From Mycoplasmataceae bacterium (lineage in GTDB: Bacteria > Bacillota_I > Bacilli_A > Mycoplasmatales > Mycoplasmoidaceae): a stretch of DNA of 64,000 nucleotides. Both the position numbers and the translations under genes were made by a program. Of this stretch, positions 39,412 to 51,910 are shown one piece after another. The stretch covers positions 34,245 through 98,244 of the forward strand of contig JAIRTE010000024.1 in assembly GCA_031255095.1 (NCBI GenBank), in the 5' to 3' direction. The first letter of the stretch is position 1. Every line of letters begins with the position of its first letter. A model generated the notes under the pieces. That model made no database searches and was not told the DNA's origin. It saw only the letters and a list, made by a program, of their open reading frames with translations.

Positions 39412-42400
39412 ATGAAATTTAAAAAAAGTTTATTATTTTTTTCATTTTTAGCAATTTCAGGAACTATGTTGGTTTTGAGTTCTTGTGCTACTTTATACTC
39501 TTCGAATACTAATGTCGGTAATTTAGCTAATGTAGTCTATGAAATTCAAAATGATGATCCATTAACAGTTCAACTTAATGTCGCAAGTCTTGATAGTGTT
39601 TCTATTTCAGAATTAAACCAAGTTAATGAAGCACCAAACATTAAGCTATATGCATTGCAAAAAGCAAGGAATGTTAATGGTTCAATAACAAGCAATGATA
39701 TTGTTATTTCAAATAATGCAACTGGTGGTGCATACCCTGATGGTAAAATAACTTTTAGTATTAGAGTTGCTGCTTCTCCAACAACAAAAAAACTTTTTAA
39801 TCATTTTAATTTTTTTGTTAATGTTCACTTGTTAACAACAAAAACTGATATTTCACAAATTACAAATATTAGTTTTGATAAACAAATCAAGCTTAAAGTA
39901 AAAAATATAAGAGCAGTTGAAAAAAAAGAGTTTGATTTATTAAATATCAATCAAGAAATTAGAGAGTTTGTACTTACGACATTGCTTGCATGAAATTCTT
40001 CAGCTTCTTTAGGAGATGTAGAGATATCTAATTCTTTTATGCCTGGAAATTATAGTGCTTTGGTTAATAATAATATTGGACAAATGAATGTTAAAGCATA
40101 TAGCAGTTCAAGATGTTTAACAAAAGGTTTTTCTTTTGCAATTAAAGTTGTTTTGTATGCTGATGCTGTTAACATTGCAAGTTTTGTCACACCAGGCCAT
40201 CAATATCTTCATAGTAACATAATTGATTTTACTGCTAAAGACATTGCCTCTGTAACTTATGAAGAAGCAAATATTGCAATTCAAAGTAATGATGCATTAT
40301 TACAAGATGTTATTAGTATTTTACAAAAAGGTGATGGAGCAAGTTGCGCTCCAATACCAGCATTATCACCTAATGACATTTCTATTTCTTTATTATCTGA
40401 TCCTAGTTCTACTTCAAATATCTGAAATTATAATTATACATATACTTTTTCACAAACTACAGCTCTTGTTGGTAGTGTTGTAGGTGAAATTATTGAAGCT
40501 AAAATTAAGGATGCAACTGGTACTACGACTGCTATTGAGCTTGAAATTGCTGGAATAGATGATTATGGTTATATAAACTCTTTGATTCCACATAATGATG
40601 AAAGTAAAATGGGAGTTAATCCATTAAATGGAGATTTGACAGTTGTAAAAATTGGTACTACACCATATAATGAGTCAAATCCTCCTCCTTCACCTATTGT
40701 AATTACTATTCATAGTACTCCAAGATTTAATGGTACTGGTTTTACTGCAAACGGTGGAAAATCTGTTCCTATAAAAGTACATTCTACTGGTATTAATAAT
40801 TTAACAACTGGAGATTTAATATTTAACAATTTTGTTAGTTTAAGAGCTAATCCTATTTCTGTACTAGTGCCCAAAACAATTGCTTTAACTAATAAAGAAA
40901 AAATCGCAAATATTAAAATTAATAGTAATTTTGAATCTAACAATTTTTTTGAGGGTGGTAGTGGTACAATAAGCTGTGATCATACTCATGCATTTGATGC
41001 TAGTGATATGGGTGGTCAGCCTTTTCTTGGAGAAAATGATTTTTTAGACGATAAAAGATTTAAATCTCTAGAAATAATTTTACCTGAGGTTTTGGGTGAT
41101 AAGGAAATTTTATGGGAACTTAAAACAGAAAATAACAATGATGCTGCATTTCAATTTAAATATTTGATAAGTAAGCCACTACAAAGTCAAAAAGTATTAT
41201 TACACTATATAGGTACAAACGATATTGAAGTGCCAATTACTGTTACAGTAACTGCTAAAGTTATTGGAGCTAATTATCAACTAAATCCTGTTACTTTTCA
41301 AGTATACAATTCAACAAAAAAACATGAATTTCATAAAAACTTAAGTACACCAGATGCACCAGCAACTGGTAATTATGTAGAAAATGAATATGGTTACTTT
41401 TTCCCACCTGAAATTACAACTGATAATGATACTGGTATTTTAGAGTACAATAGAACAATTAATATTACTATGAGTATTAAAGTTGCTTTATGAAAAGATC
41501 AAAAAGTAAGAGTTGTTGGAGATTTTGTAGGTATTTCCGGTATGGAAAATGCTGGCAAATTATTTACAATAAGAACAACTAATACAACACACAATATGGC
41601 ATATTTTGTGGGTACTAAAGAAAGAGAAACCAGTGGTACTACTCTTCCAACAGAAACAAAGGTAATAACTTTTACAATGTCATACACAAATAATAATACT
41701 AGTCCAATACATATTAACCAAAATATTTACTTTAAAGGTGCAATTATTTATACTTCCCCAATTCGAGATATTGTCAGAGATTATTATGACAATTCATATG
41801 TAACACGAGAGTACTATTTTAGACCTGTAACTAATTATAAACTTTTTGAAACTTCAAAAGTTTCATTTGTTGCTAAATCAAATCATCCCGTAAGTTATGA
41901 TTATTCAAATGATATTGAATTTGATTTATCAAAAGTTAAATATGAAGAAAGGTTTTTGGACCCCTATAATTTAACAAATTCTGAAGTTGCATATTTATTA
42001 GACCATGGATCAATTTATGAAAAAACAGGATTAGATTTAAAATATTCAATATATTTAGAACTTAAAAAACTTAATAGTTCATTAATTTGAAAAGATGATG
42101 CTAATCCTGCTAATCCTGATAATCCTAATTTATTTAGTAATAATGTTATTGTCGAATGACAAGATCTCCCATCAGGTGATTATACAAATGGAGTTACAAT
42201 ACGATATAGTATTATACCTACTCAGCGTTCTACATTATTTTATGGTGTTAAAAGTGCAACAATGAAAATTAATGTTAAAGCAACAAGTGCTATATCATTA
42301 AATACTCCCGTTTCCTCATTAGGAATTAAGGGTGTTTATGGTACTAGTCCAATTGCTGATAATATTACACTTGTTCATGATACACCAGTTGAATTTCAAT

Positions 42401-42804
42401 TCAAAAACTATTTAAGCAATACATATTTTCATAACAAAGACAGTAATATGTCTACCTTTGATTCAACAAATGATACTAATGCATGAATTGAAAATAAAGG
42501 TGTTTTTTGAAGTTATAATATACCGGATTATAAAGCAGATTATGGTTTAGAAACATTGAAATTAGATGGTACTGGTAAATTAACTTATACACCTAAAATT
42601 CCTGCTGGAATTACAGATGCACCACCAATTACTGTGAATATAATAGCTTCAATTTCAATGTTACCTTCAACAGTTGATTGAGAATTTATCCCTGATCCCC
42701 CAAATGTTACTATTTATCCACCAAATCTTTATATTGGTGCTTTTAATTTTGGTGCAATACTAACTCAAAAAGTTGTTAAAACCATTACAATAAATTTACA
42801 CTAA
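39412..42804 (+). CDS. Very large surface lipoprotein
   Basis: 1130 aa, eight or more TGA(Trp). Lipobox LSSC with Cys at residue 25. The mature region is Thr/Asn/Pro-rich, with recurring 'P.NPPP.P' and 'ITVTVTAK' strand-like segments that suggest tandem Ig-like beta domains; no named family was recognised. Overall character resembles the 1155-aa lipoprotein at 26791-30258. Followed 15 bp later by uvrB, with which it is probably co-transcribed. Predicted surface antigen/adhesin. Confidence 0.82.
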
Positions 42805-42819
42805 ATTTCAAAAAATATA

Positions 42820-44814
42820 ATGTTCGATATAACTTCCAATTTAGTACCAAAAGCTGATCAAATTCCTGCAATTGAAAAACTTGTACAAAATATTAAAAAT
42901 AATGTTAAACAACAAGTATTATTAGGTGCAACGGGTACAGGTAAAACATTTACCATTGCCAATGTTGTTGCACAAACTAAATTAAAAACATTAGTTTTGG
43001 TTCATAACAAAACATTGGCTTCACAACTTTATTCTGAATTTAAAGAATTATTTCAAAATGATAATGTTGAATATTATGTATCATATTTTGATTTTTATCA
43101 GCCAGAAGCTTATAAACCAGCTACAGATACATATATTGAAAAAAAAGCAATCTCTAATCAAGAAATCGAAATGTTAAGACTTTCAACTATCAATTCACTT
43201 TCAAGTTCAAAAAATACAATAGTTATAGCATCAGTTGCTGCTATTTATGCTTCTGTTTCTCCAATTGATTTTGAAGATTTCAAAATTGTTTTAAAAACAA
43301 ACACAGATCGAAATTTAAAGCAATTGATTTATGAGTTAGTGAGATTAGGATATAGTCGAAACGAAAATTCTAATCTTGAAGTAGGTGAATTTAGAAACAA
43401 AGGTGATGTATTAGAAATTGCATTAGGTCATGCTGATACATATACTATTAGAATATCATTTTTTGGTTCAGAGATAGAAGATATTGCCAAAATTGATAAA
43501 TTAAATAATAATATTTTAGAACATTGAAACATGGTGGTTATCACGCCAGCCAATGAATATATAATGAATAGAGACAGATTGGATGAATCAATTGCTAGAA
43601 TTAAAGGTGAAAAAAATGAGAGAGTAGAATATTTTAAAAAGATGGGAAAATTAATTGAAATGCAACGAATTGGGGAAAGAGTTGACCATGATATAGAAAT
43701 GTTATTAGAATTAGGTTATTGTAATGGTATAGAAAATTATTCTAGACATTTAGAATTAAGAAATAAAGGGGATTGTCCATATACTTTATTTGATTTCTTA
43801 AATAAAGATGAATGGTTATTAGTGGTTGATGAGTCTCACATTACTATGCCTCAAATTAGAGGTATGTATGAAGGGGACAAAAGCAGAAAAGAAAAATTAG
43901 TTGAATATGGTTGAAGACTACCTTCAGCTTTAGACAACAGACCTTTAAAATTTGATGAGTTTAATTCTAAATTAAAAAATGTTATTTATGTTTCTGCAAC
44001 ACCATCATTATATGAAAAGGAACAAGCTGAATATAACATTATTCAACAAATTGTACGACCAACAGGATTATTGGATCCTTTGGTTTTCATACACAAAAAA
44101 GAAAATCAAATGAATGATTTATTAAAAGAATTAGAAGTACAGCGAGAAAAAAATGAAAGAACTTTTATTACTGTTTTAACTATTAATATGGCTGAAGAAT
44201 TAACAAAATTTTTATTAGAAAAAAAGATTAAGGTAACTTATTTACATAATGAGTTGCATACAATTGAAAGAACAAAAATTTTAAATGATTTGAGAAAAGG
44301 GAAATATGAAGCACTTGTTGGTATTAATTTATTAAAAGAAGGTATCGACGTACCTGAGGTTTCATTGGTCGCAATTTTTGACGCAGACAAACCTGGTTTA
44401 TTTAGAAATGAAACATCATTAATACAAACCTTTGGTAGAGCTGCTAGAAATAAGAATGGTCGAATAATAATGTACGCTGATGATATTACTAAAGATATGA
44501 AACATGCAATGGAAGAAACTACTAGAAGAAGAAACTTACAAGAAGAATATAATAAAGTGCATAATATTATTCCACAAACAATTATTAAGCCAATAAGAAA
44601 TGACTTGTCAATTAGTCTAAAAAAGGACATAAAAGAAGCCGAAGCATTTTTCCATTCTGATGGTAAAAAATTTAAATCTGTTAAGGAAAGAATAAAACTC
44701 ATTGAGTCATTAAAAAAAGAGATGCTTAAAGCTTCAAAACTTAAAAATTTTGAACGAGCTATTGAACTAAGAGATTTAATAATTGAATTAGAAGGAGATG
44801 GCAAAATTAATTAA
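42820..44814 (+). CDS. uvrB: Excinuclease ABC subunit B
   Basis: 664 aa, normal length. Walker A GATGTGKT at 36-43, the DNA-clamping beta-hairpin [14 protein letters not shown], Walker B VVDESH, motif V/VI ([19 protein letters not shown]), and a C-terminal UVR domain ([19 protein letters not shown]). Damage-recognition helicase of nucleotide excision repair. The ATG is fused to a TATAAT-like sequence (TATAATG), which cannot be a usable -10 for this start, so transcription probably comes from the upstream lipoprotein promoter. Confidence 0.95.
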
Positions 44815-45742
44815 ATATTTTTTTTCACTGGCAATGATTCCAGTATTATTAACAACTATTTTTATTAGTTCATGTTCAAGTGAATTAAAAGTTGTGGCAA
44901 TGCCATTAAGAAAAGATAATTCTAACTTATATAAAGCTATAAATTTCATAAATTCAAAAACTGTTACAATAACAGCTGAATTAAAAACACAATTCATAAG
45001 TGGTACTGCCTGAGTAATTAAAAAAGAAAGCAATTTCGATTATTGGTTTGTTACTAACGCGCACGTAGTACAAGTAGATAATCAACATAATTGACCATAT
45101 AATTCTAATATTTATTTAAGTTGAACTGATGATATTTCAGCACCGCAAAAAATATCTTTAACAACTAACAGTAAAATCAAAAATAGTATTAAACAAATAA
45201 TACAACCAGTTGATAATGAAACTAAACTCGATTTAGCACTGATTAAACTTGATTTAAGTTCAATACAATCAAAAATTCCACAATCATGAAATACTAATTT
45301 AACAATAAATGATTTTGTTAATGATAGAAATCAAACAAATGAGCAACAAAAAGATTTTTATATTGCTGGATACCCAATAGGGAAATCACAGAATAGTGTT
45401 TATACTTATTTAAATTACATGCAATTTGAATCCATTAATGAAATTTTTCCTTCTTCTTTATCTAAAGGTCTTTTGGGTAGTGGTTTAACTGCAGTTTTAA
45501 ACCATAGCAAATTAAAAACTAAATTTACATTGACTGGTGGAGCTAGTGGTAGTATGGTGTTAGAAAGAGTTGGAACAGAATTTAAAATTGCAGGTATTTA
45601 TTGGGGTTATTTTTCAGATTCTATTAATTCTAATAATAATGCATTATGGAAATGTGGGTTTGACATTTTTTATGCCAATAATTACCAGTATGGAGAAAAC
45701 AGTTACACTTATAATTTAATACCAATATATTACGCACAATAA
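44798..45742 (+). CDS. DUF31-family serine-protease-like lipoprotein
   Basis: 314 aa. Lipobox ISSC, Cys at residue 26. Chymotrypsin-like triad visible in order: His89 in VTNAHVV, Asp145 in LDLALI, Ser250 in TGGASGSMV, preceded by a GTAW strand. DUF31 proteins of mycoplasmas include the MIP immunoglobulin proteases that work with the MIB antibody-binding protein. No MIB-like gene is next to it, so the substrate is unknown. It overlaps the uvrB 3' end by 17 bp. All catalytic residues are present, suggesting activity at the cell surface. Confidence 0.85.
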
Positions 45743-45743
45743 A

Positions 45744-46781
45744 TTAAACTTTGTGTTTAGATAAATATTCACTGTATTTTAATTCACAAAATTCTTTTTC
45801 TGTCAAATTCATTTTTTTAGCTTGGTGTAAATTCATACTCTTTACTATAATGTATATACTTGTTCACATTATAGTAAAAAAATCACCAATAATTATAGGA
45901 AAAAATTGTTCAAAAGAATTTGCTGTTTGGAAATCTAAAATTGTTCAAACAAACATTGATGATAATAATGAAACCTTTGAAAGTAATGAAATACTATAAG
46001 TATTTCTTGTAATAATTATTTTAACAATTGTTGGTGCTGCAGTTCATGCACTTAAACAAGTCATAAAAGTGGTTAAGAAAAATAAAAATATTCTAAATTC
46101 AGGAAATGATTTTTTACTATTGGCTGCTATGGGATCTCAATGTACTTTAAAAAATTTAAAATACAATGAAATACAAATAGCTGCTGCTGATAAGGCAAAG
46201 AAAACGGAAATAATTAAAGATGTTTGTTTTTCTTTCCAATATGGCTTAAAATTTTCATTTTTTTTGTTCCAATTTTTGATTTTATATGTAACAGCAATAA
46301 TAGCAGCTGTTCAACCTACAATATTTCCAATAATATCCGTTGTTCAACGTACAATCATTATAAACAATGCAGAATCATATGTGCCATCTTTATAAATTGC
46401 ACTATGAGTTCACCAATGTACATCAGAAAAAAATAATATAAATTCGAGTACTGCAGAAGATGTAATATTAAATAATTCAATAAAGCCTGTACAGGATTTT
46501 GCTAATATTGTATATTTGGCAAAAGAAGATGTGGATTTAAGCCTTATTATTCGTAATAGATAAGGTACACTATTAAATAAACTTAAAATTAAAGCAAATA
46601 TAGAAGTTTCTAAATAACTTCATGATGTATTAAAATAAAAGTTTGTGTTTGTAAATTTAGCAATAATAAAAGCAATTAGCAAATGTATAACACAAGCTAA
46701 TGAAAGTGTAACTGGGAGTGCTAAAATTAAAGCATTTTTGTTTTTTATACACAATGCCTTAAACTTACCAAAACTCCCCAT
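45744..46781 (-). CDS. PQ-loop-like multispan membrane protein
   Basis: 345 aa, broken by ten or so TGA(Trp) codons and therefore invisible under the standard code; the frame is open from the ATG to TAA at 45744-45746. About seven hydrophobic helices. Two loop motifs resemble the duplicated PQ-loop/SWEET pattern: NSVPYLLRIIRLKSTSS and AWTAAPTIVKIITRNTYS, both with a Pro before a basic amphipathic stretch and Ser-rich end. The C-terminus is a short charged tail. Possibly a small-solute or lipid-linked transporter; family assignment is tentative. The start was chosen for its nearby TATAAT, shared in a palindrome with the divergent gene. Confidence 0.75.
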
Positions 46782-46793
46782 TAAATAATTATT

Positions 46794-46806
46794 TATAATA
46801 ATTATA
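46794..46806. promoter_or_regulatory. Symmetric bidirectional -10 element
   Basis: The 13-base string TATAATAATTATA gives TATAAT on each strand. It lies 13 nt from the minus-strand ATG (46781) and 15 nt from the plus-strand ATG (46822), so it can serve as -10 box for both genes. Confidence 0.55.
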
Positions 46807-46821
46807 CCCTTTAGAAAAATA

Positions 46822-47691
46822 ATGACAATAGCAAGTTTCCTATTAGTGTTTTTTGCATTTGCATTGGGAATAACAATATCATTAATTTCACCATACATCA
46901 GAAAAGTAACAAACTGTTATTTCTTTTGAGCTGGAATTTCTATTATTTTAATAATATATGAAATATATTTTAGATTTGGCAATGACTTTTCTAAAGCATT
47001 TGCCGCAATAGATAATAAAAATACTACAGACACAATTGTTTTTTCTAAAGGTTTTTTGTTAGATTTATGTCCATTTACTGGATTATTTATTCCTGTATTT
47101 TTAATTTTAGATCCAACAAGAAGATTGGCTGCTTCCCTAGCACCATTTGCTATTTTTGGAGGAATAATCACATTAGTATGTCAAATCATGACTAATTCTG
47201 ATGGTGATGTAGAATTTAGCACTAAATATATTTTTGAAGGTATTCAACCGAATCCTATTTATTACATGTTGCATGTAATAAATTTAGTATTAGGTATGTT
47301 TGTATTAGCAAATGTTCCGAGTATGAAATTTAAGGGAGCTATGTATTGTTGTGTTTTTATACTTTTATATTTCATGTATGTAATTGTAATGATTAATATA
47401 TTTAAAGTCGATTACAATGTTACAGGTTTAACAGGAAATGATTGAATAAATGGTGAATATTCTTCTGTTTCTAATGTTCTTAATCTCCCATTTCCAACAG
47501 TTATGTATGTAGGATACATTGCTATAACATTGTTTATTGTTGGTGTTGTAGTATTGCAAAGTTTCATTAATTCTAGAAAACATTTTAAAATTACATATGC
47601 GCCGAAAAAATTCATTGATATTTATAAATTAAGTAATTTATTGAATACATATGAATGTGTATGTGACAAAATACAAAAAAAACATAAATAA
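46822..47691 (+). CDS. Multispan membrane protein, short paralogue (DUF5378-like)
   Basis: 289 aa, about seven hydrophobic helices, one TGA(Trp). LLDLCPFTGLFIPVFLIL followed by LAPFAIFGGIITLVCQIM matches the signature helix pair of the 399-aa protein at 17927-19126; it lacks that protein's extra soluble insert. The charged C-terminus ends in KIQKKHK. Function unknown. Divergent partner of the PQ-loop-like gene. Confidence 0.75.
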
Positions 47692-47699
47692 TCAATTTT

Positions 47700-47762
47700 C
47701 TAAAAATTTCTATTATTGGAAAAAAAAGGAAAAAATTACTAAAAATTTCTATTATTGGAAAA
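47700..47762 (+). repeat. 24-bp direct repeat before AAA_14 copy 3
   Basis: CTAAAAATTTCTATTATTGG plus AAAA occurs at 47700-47723 and at 47739-47762. The second copy runs straight into the TATAAT of the downstream ATPase gene. Confidence 0.8.
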
Positions 47763-47779
47763 TTTTATATAATCACCTT

Positions 47780-48976
47780 ATGAGAGAATTAATAAGAAAA
47801 TCCTACATAGAAATACTTAAAAGATGCCAATATCCTAATATTTGCAAAGTTTTGATGGGAATTAGAAAATGTGGGAAAAGTTATATTACTAATCAATTCA
47901 TTAATAATATTGATAATAAAAATTGCAATATCATTTATTTTGATTTCAATGATATTGATGTAAAACTTAATTATTCAACTATCGAATTATTACACAAACA
48001 AATTATTAAAAAAAGCAATGATAAAAAACAAAACATTTTAATAATTGATGAAGTACAAGAATTAAAAGATTGGAATATTTTGATCAACAGTTATACTAGC
48101 AAAATAAATTTTGATGTATATATTACCGGTTCCAATGCCAATTTATTAAGCAAGGAACTTTCAACATTATTAACTGCTAAACATACTGACATATATATTA
48201 AACCTTTTAATTTTAAAGAATATGCTGAATATATGGAATATTTAAAATTAGATAAAGAAGCATTATTTAATGAATATTTTGTATATGGTGGCATGCCAGG
48301 TAGATTTTTATTTGATAAAAATGATCATTCAGCATTTTATTCATATATTAAAATGATTTTTTCTGATATTATGACTAAAGATATATTTCCTAGATATAAA
48401 ATTGAGAACATAGTAGAATTTGAAGCAATATTTTTATATTTAATGAATAATATTGGTAAAATAATTAATTGTGATAATATTAGGAAATATTTAATTTCAA
48501 ATAACAAAAGTAATATATCAGGTTCAACTATTGATAATTATTTACGAAACATTTGTGATAGTTTTTTATTAAATAAAGTACCATGCTACAATTTGAAAAC
48601 AAAAAACATTTTAAATACTAATGCGAAATATTATGCAATTGATACTGGTTTTATTAAAGTAAATTGCATAAAATATGAAAGCAATTATGGATACATTTTG
48701 GAAAATATAGTATTCTTACATTTATTAAATAATTACTCGAATATTCTTTACATAAAAGAACCACATGAAATAGATTTTTTCTGTGAAAAAAATAATATCA
48801 GATACTTAATTCAAGTATGTGATGAAATAAATTCTAATAATGTGAAACGAGAAATTGAAAATTTAGAAAATATTAAAATCAATGCTATTAAAATAGTAAT
48901 TTGTAGAAAAGGACCATTTTATACAACTAAATCTGGAATACAAATTATTAATATTATTGATTGATTATTGGAATAA
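47780..48976 (+). CDS. AAA_14/DUF4143 ATPase (copy 3)
   Basis: 398 aa. Walker A GIRKCGKSY at 27-35; Walker B LIIDEVQELKDW; ITGSNANLLS; DUF4143 C-terminus with GYILENIVFLHLL, HEIDFF and YLIQVCDE. The start was taken at MRELIRKSY because TATAAT lies six bases upstream and the N-terminus then aligns with the other copies; a longer frame runs back into the repeat. The last Trp is TGA, giving the terminus IIDWLLE. Function unknown. Confidence 0.87.
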
Positions 48977-49000
48977 AAAATATTATTTATCAAGCCAGCA

Positions 49001-50083
49001 TTAACTATTTTGTGTTTCAATATCCAAAAGTGCATTTGTATGTTTAATTTTTTGTTTTTCTAAATTCAAATAACCTTCTAGCTGTGCTGCATTTTCAGTA
49101 AATTGATTTACTGGATTTTGATCTCTAGTAAGATATTTTGAATGATTTAATGTTGTGCTTTGCATTTTTTTCATTGCTCAATTTACCACTGAACCCAATA
49201 TTATGCTGAATCCTGCTTTCTTACTATTATTGCATTCCACTTTACTGCTAACTTTTTCCACATGTACTAAATCTTCATTGTTTGCAAGTGATGCTTTTTG
49301 AGAATTGAAATATTTTGCTGATTTATTAAATTGCTTGGCATTATTTGTGCAATTTTGCTCAGCAATTTTTGCAATTATTTGTGCACAAACACAGCTTTGT
49401 AATAGCAATGCTTTATGCTTTTTTGTTTCTGGAATACTCGCTAAATTTGGTGAATTTAAAATTGTTTGATTGTAATTAGAATATCCTTGTTTTGTTGCTG
49501 CACATAAAAAGTTTGCAAATTTTAAAAATTTTTTATCTTTTTCATATTCATTATTTCACTTTGAAAAAGTATCATTTACAGATTTATGAGCATAAAGACA
49601 TTCATGAGTTTTATGTTCATCAATTTTTCCAAGCAAAATATCGGATTTTTCATTTAAATTTTCTATTTTTGCAAGTGTTTTTTTATATCTTCATGCACTA
49701 ATTCATCCAGTAATTCCACCCATTCTGATGTCATATAATTTTTTTTCTTCATGCTCTATTTTTTCACTAAGGGCATCATATTTTTTTTGTAATGTCTGTG
49801 TTTCTTTATTATATTGTACATAACCTGCAACATTATTGCTAAATTTTAATGGATTTGAAGATTTTTGTGCTAATAATGTTCCAACTTGAGCCAAGAACAT
49901 TTGAAATTCTTCCTGGTTATTGTTAAATGTTTCCATTATATCAATAATACTAAAATTAGCATTAGGAGTTCTTTGTGCTCGCATAAAATCTGTATATAGG
50001 TTTGCAAGAGTGGATGAAAATCCATTCTGACATGGAATAAAAAATGATTCATTAACTGTTACTTTTAAAACTGGTAAAGACAC
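49001..50083 (-). CDS. 360-aa hypothetical, Shine-Dalgarno-led with GTG start
   Basis: 360 aa, no signal peptide or clear membrane helix. Starts SLPVLKVTVNESFF, followed by helical, Gln/Asn/Lys-rich sequence with coiled-coil potential (residues about 90-180: LQKKYDALSEKIEHEEKKLY) and a Cys-containing centre (CVCAQIIAKIAEQNC). No family recognised. The start is GTG with AGGAGG nine bases before it, one of only two convincing Shine-Dalgarno starts in the window. Upstream lies a 258-bp non-coding stretch, so a real 5' leader is likely. Confidence 0.72.
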
Positions 50084-50341
50084 TATTTTTTTCCTCCTTT
50101 TGAAAGAAATCTTAAATTAAAATACAAATTATTTTTCATAACGATGTACTTATAAAAAATGTCTTTCAAAATAAACAATAAAAAATTTTTTAAGTTTTTT
50201 AGTATAATCTAAAATTACATAATGCGTCTCTTACTGATATATCCTTTAAAATGAATTTATTTATCAGTGTATAGTTTAGAAAAAATCAAATCTTATTAAA
50301 TATTGAAATATTACTTATTTTAATTTTTATAATAATTTGGT

Positions 50342-51910
50342 ATGTTACTATTAAAAAAATGTTTATATAAAAAAGACATTGTAAATATTTTAATTGATAA
50401 AAATAAAATTAAAAAAATTTCTAAAGATAAAATTAAAGTTTCTAAAAATGCTGAAATTATTAATGTTAACAAAAAACGTGTTTTACCAGGAATGATTGAC
50501 ACACATATGCATTCTTTTTTGTCTATTTTTTCTGCAATGAATGCTAATTTATCATTTGCTAAAAAATTAGATGACATTAATGATACCATTGTAAATTTTA
50601 TTTCTCAAAAAAAGCTCTCTAACAATATCCCGGTAATGTGTAGTGGTTTTTTTGAAGCAAATTTAGAAGAAGCAAAAAATAATGCAGGCTTTATTTTGAA
50701 TAAAGAATTTTTGGACAATAAATTCCCTTCAAACCCCATATGTGTTGCTAGAATTTGTCAGCACATATATATATTTAACACTGCATTTATAAATTTATTA
50801 AAAGCTAAAATTGATCCAAAAAGAAATATTGAAGATTTATTTTATGATTTTGAAAATGGTATTGGTAGTGAAGAAACAGGTTTATTGGCTATGACAATAG
50901 TTGTTAATTTTATTTCAAAAGAAGAATTAAAAAAATCATTCATTGATTTTTTTGATCATTGTGCTTCACTTGGGCTAACGAGTATTCAATCTAATGATCT
51001 AGGTTTTTATGACAAAGACATAATAGATATTGATAATATCCTAAAAGAATTAGATAAAGAAAATAAATTACCATTGAGAATTTTTGATCAAATTAAAATT
51101 GATGAGCACACAGATTTTATAGAACTAAAGAAATTTATTTCTTCAAATCCTAATGGTAAATTATATAAATATTCAACTCTTAAAGCTTTTGCTGATGGAT
51201 CCTTAGGAGGCAAAACAGCAGCATTGACTTTTCCATATTCTGATGATAAATTAAAAACAGGTATATTAATTCATGATTTTGAAATAATGAAAAGTTTATA
51301 TACACATTCTAATGAATTAAATATGCCATTAGCTGTGCATGCAATTGGTGATAAAGCAATTTTAGAATGTTGTAGAGCATATGAATGTTCGGAAAAGAAA
51401 AATAAAATAAATAATACAATCGTGCATTGTATTTTAACTTCAGAAAAAGTCAAAAGACAATTATTAAAACAAAAAATGTTTGTTTCAATACAACCAGCTT
51501 TTATGATGGATGATTATAAATTTGCTTATTCTAGATTAGGTGAGGATAGAATTAAATTTGCTTACCAAATTAATTCTTTATTAGAGCAATCAATTCCTAC
51601 AGGTGCAGGTTCTGATGCACCAATAACGGATATTAATCCATTTGTAGGTATTTATTGTGCAGTAAATACAGAAAAATTTGGTTTTAATCAAAGTGTTGGC
51701 TACAAGGATGCAATCAATTTATATACTAAATATGCAGCTAAATTACTTTATACAAAAAAAATTGGCAAAATAAAAGAAGGTCACTTTGCTGACATTATTG
51801 TATTGGAAAAAGATGTTTTTAAAAACAATAACAAGGATGAAATTTTAGATGCAAAAGTGTCTTTAACAATTGTGAATGGAAAAATTGTATATAAATATAC
51901 CAATGGCTAA
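50342..51910 (+). CDS. Amidohydrolase (YtcJ-like)
   Basis: 522 aa, no Trp. Metal-binding DTHMH at residues 53-57 after an N-terminal beta domain (VLPGMID), a conserved HAIGDKA, HCIL and GSDAPI later, and a C-terminal HFADIIVL sheet. This is the amidohydrolase_3/YtcJ layout: a cytoplasmic zinc-type hydrolase of cyclic amides, esters or N-formyl compounds. Substrate cannot be specified. TATAAT is 8 nt before the ATG. Its 3' end overlaps the next gene by 8 bp, so the two are probably an operon. Confidence 0.88.
   Translation: MLLLKKCLYKKDIVNILIDKNKIKKISKDKIKVSKNAEIINVNKKRVLPGMIDTHMHSFLSIFSAMNANLSFAKKLDDINDTIVNFISQKKLSNNIPVMCSGFFEANLEEAKNNAGFILNKEFLDNKFPSNPICVARICQHIYIFNTAFINLLKAKIDPKRNIEDLFYDFENGIGSEETGLLAMTIVVNFISKEELKKSFIDFFDHCASLGLTSIQSNDLGFYDKDIIDIDNILKELDKENKLPLRIFDQIKIDEHTDFIELKKFISSNPNGKLYKYSTLKAFADGSLGGKTAALTFPYSDDKLKTGILIHDFEIMKSLYTHSNELNMPLAVHAIGDKAILECCRAYECSEKKNKINNTIVHCILTSEKVKRQLLKQKMFVSIQPAFMMDDYKFAYSRLGEDRIKFAYQINSLLEQSIPTGAGSDAPITDINPFVGIYCAVNTEKFGFNQSVGYKDAINLYTKYAAKLLYTKKIGKIKEGHFADIIVLEKDVFKNNNKDEILDAKVSLTIVNGKIVYKYTNG

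Noticed and set aside
42816..42822. TATAATG as the uvrB promoter
   Set aside because: A -10 box overlapping the start codon would place the transcript start inside the gene, so it cannot produce this start.
45751..46395. Two plus-strand frames (82 and 108 aa) as genes or remnants of a membrane protein
   Set aside because: The minus strand is continuously open over the whole interval and encodes a coherent multispan protein; the plus frames are shadows.
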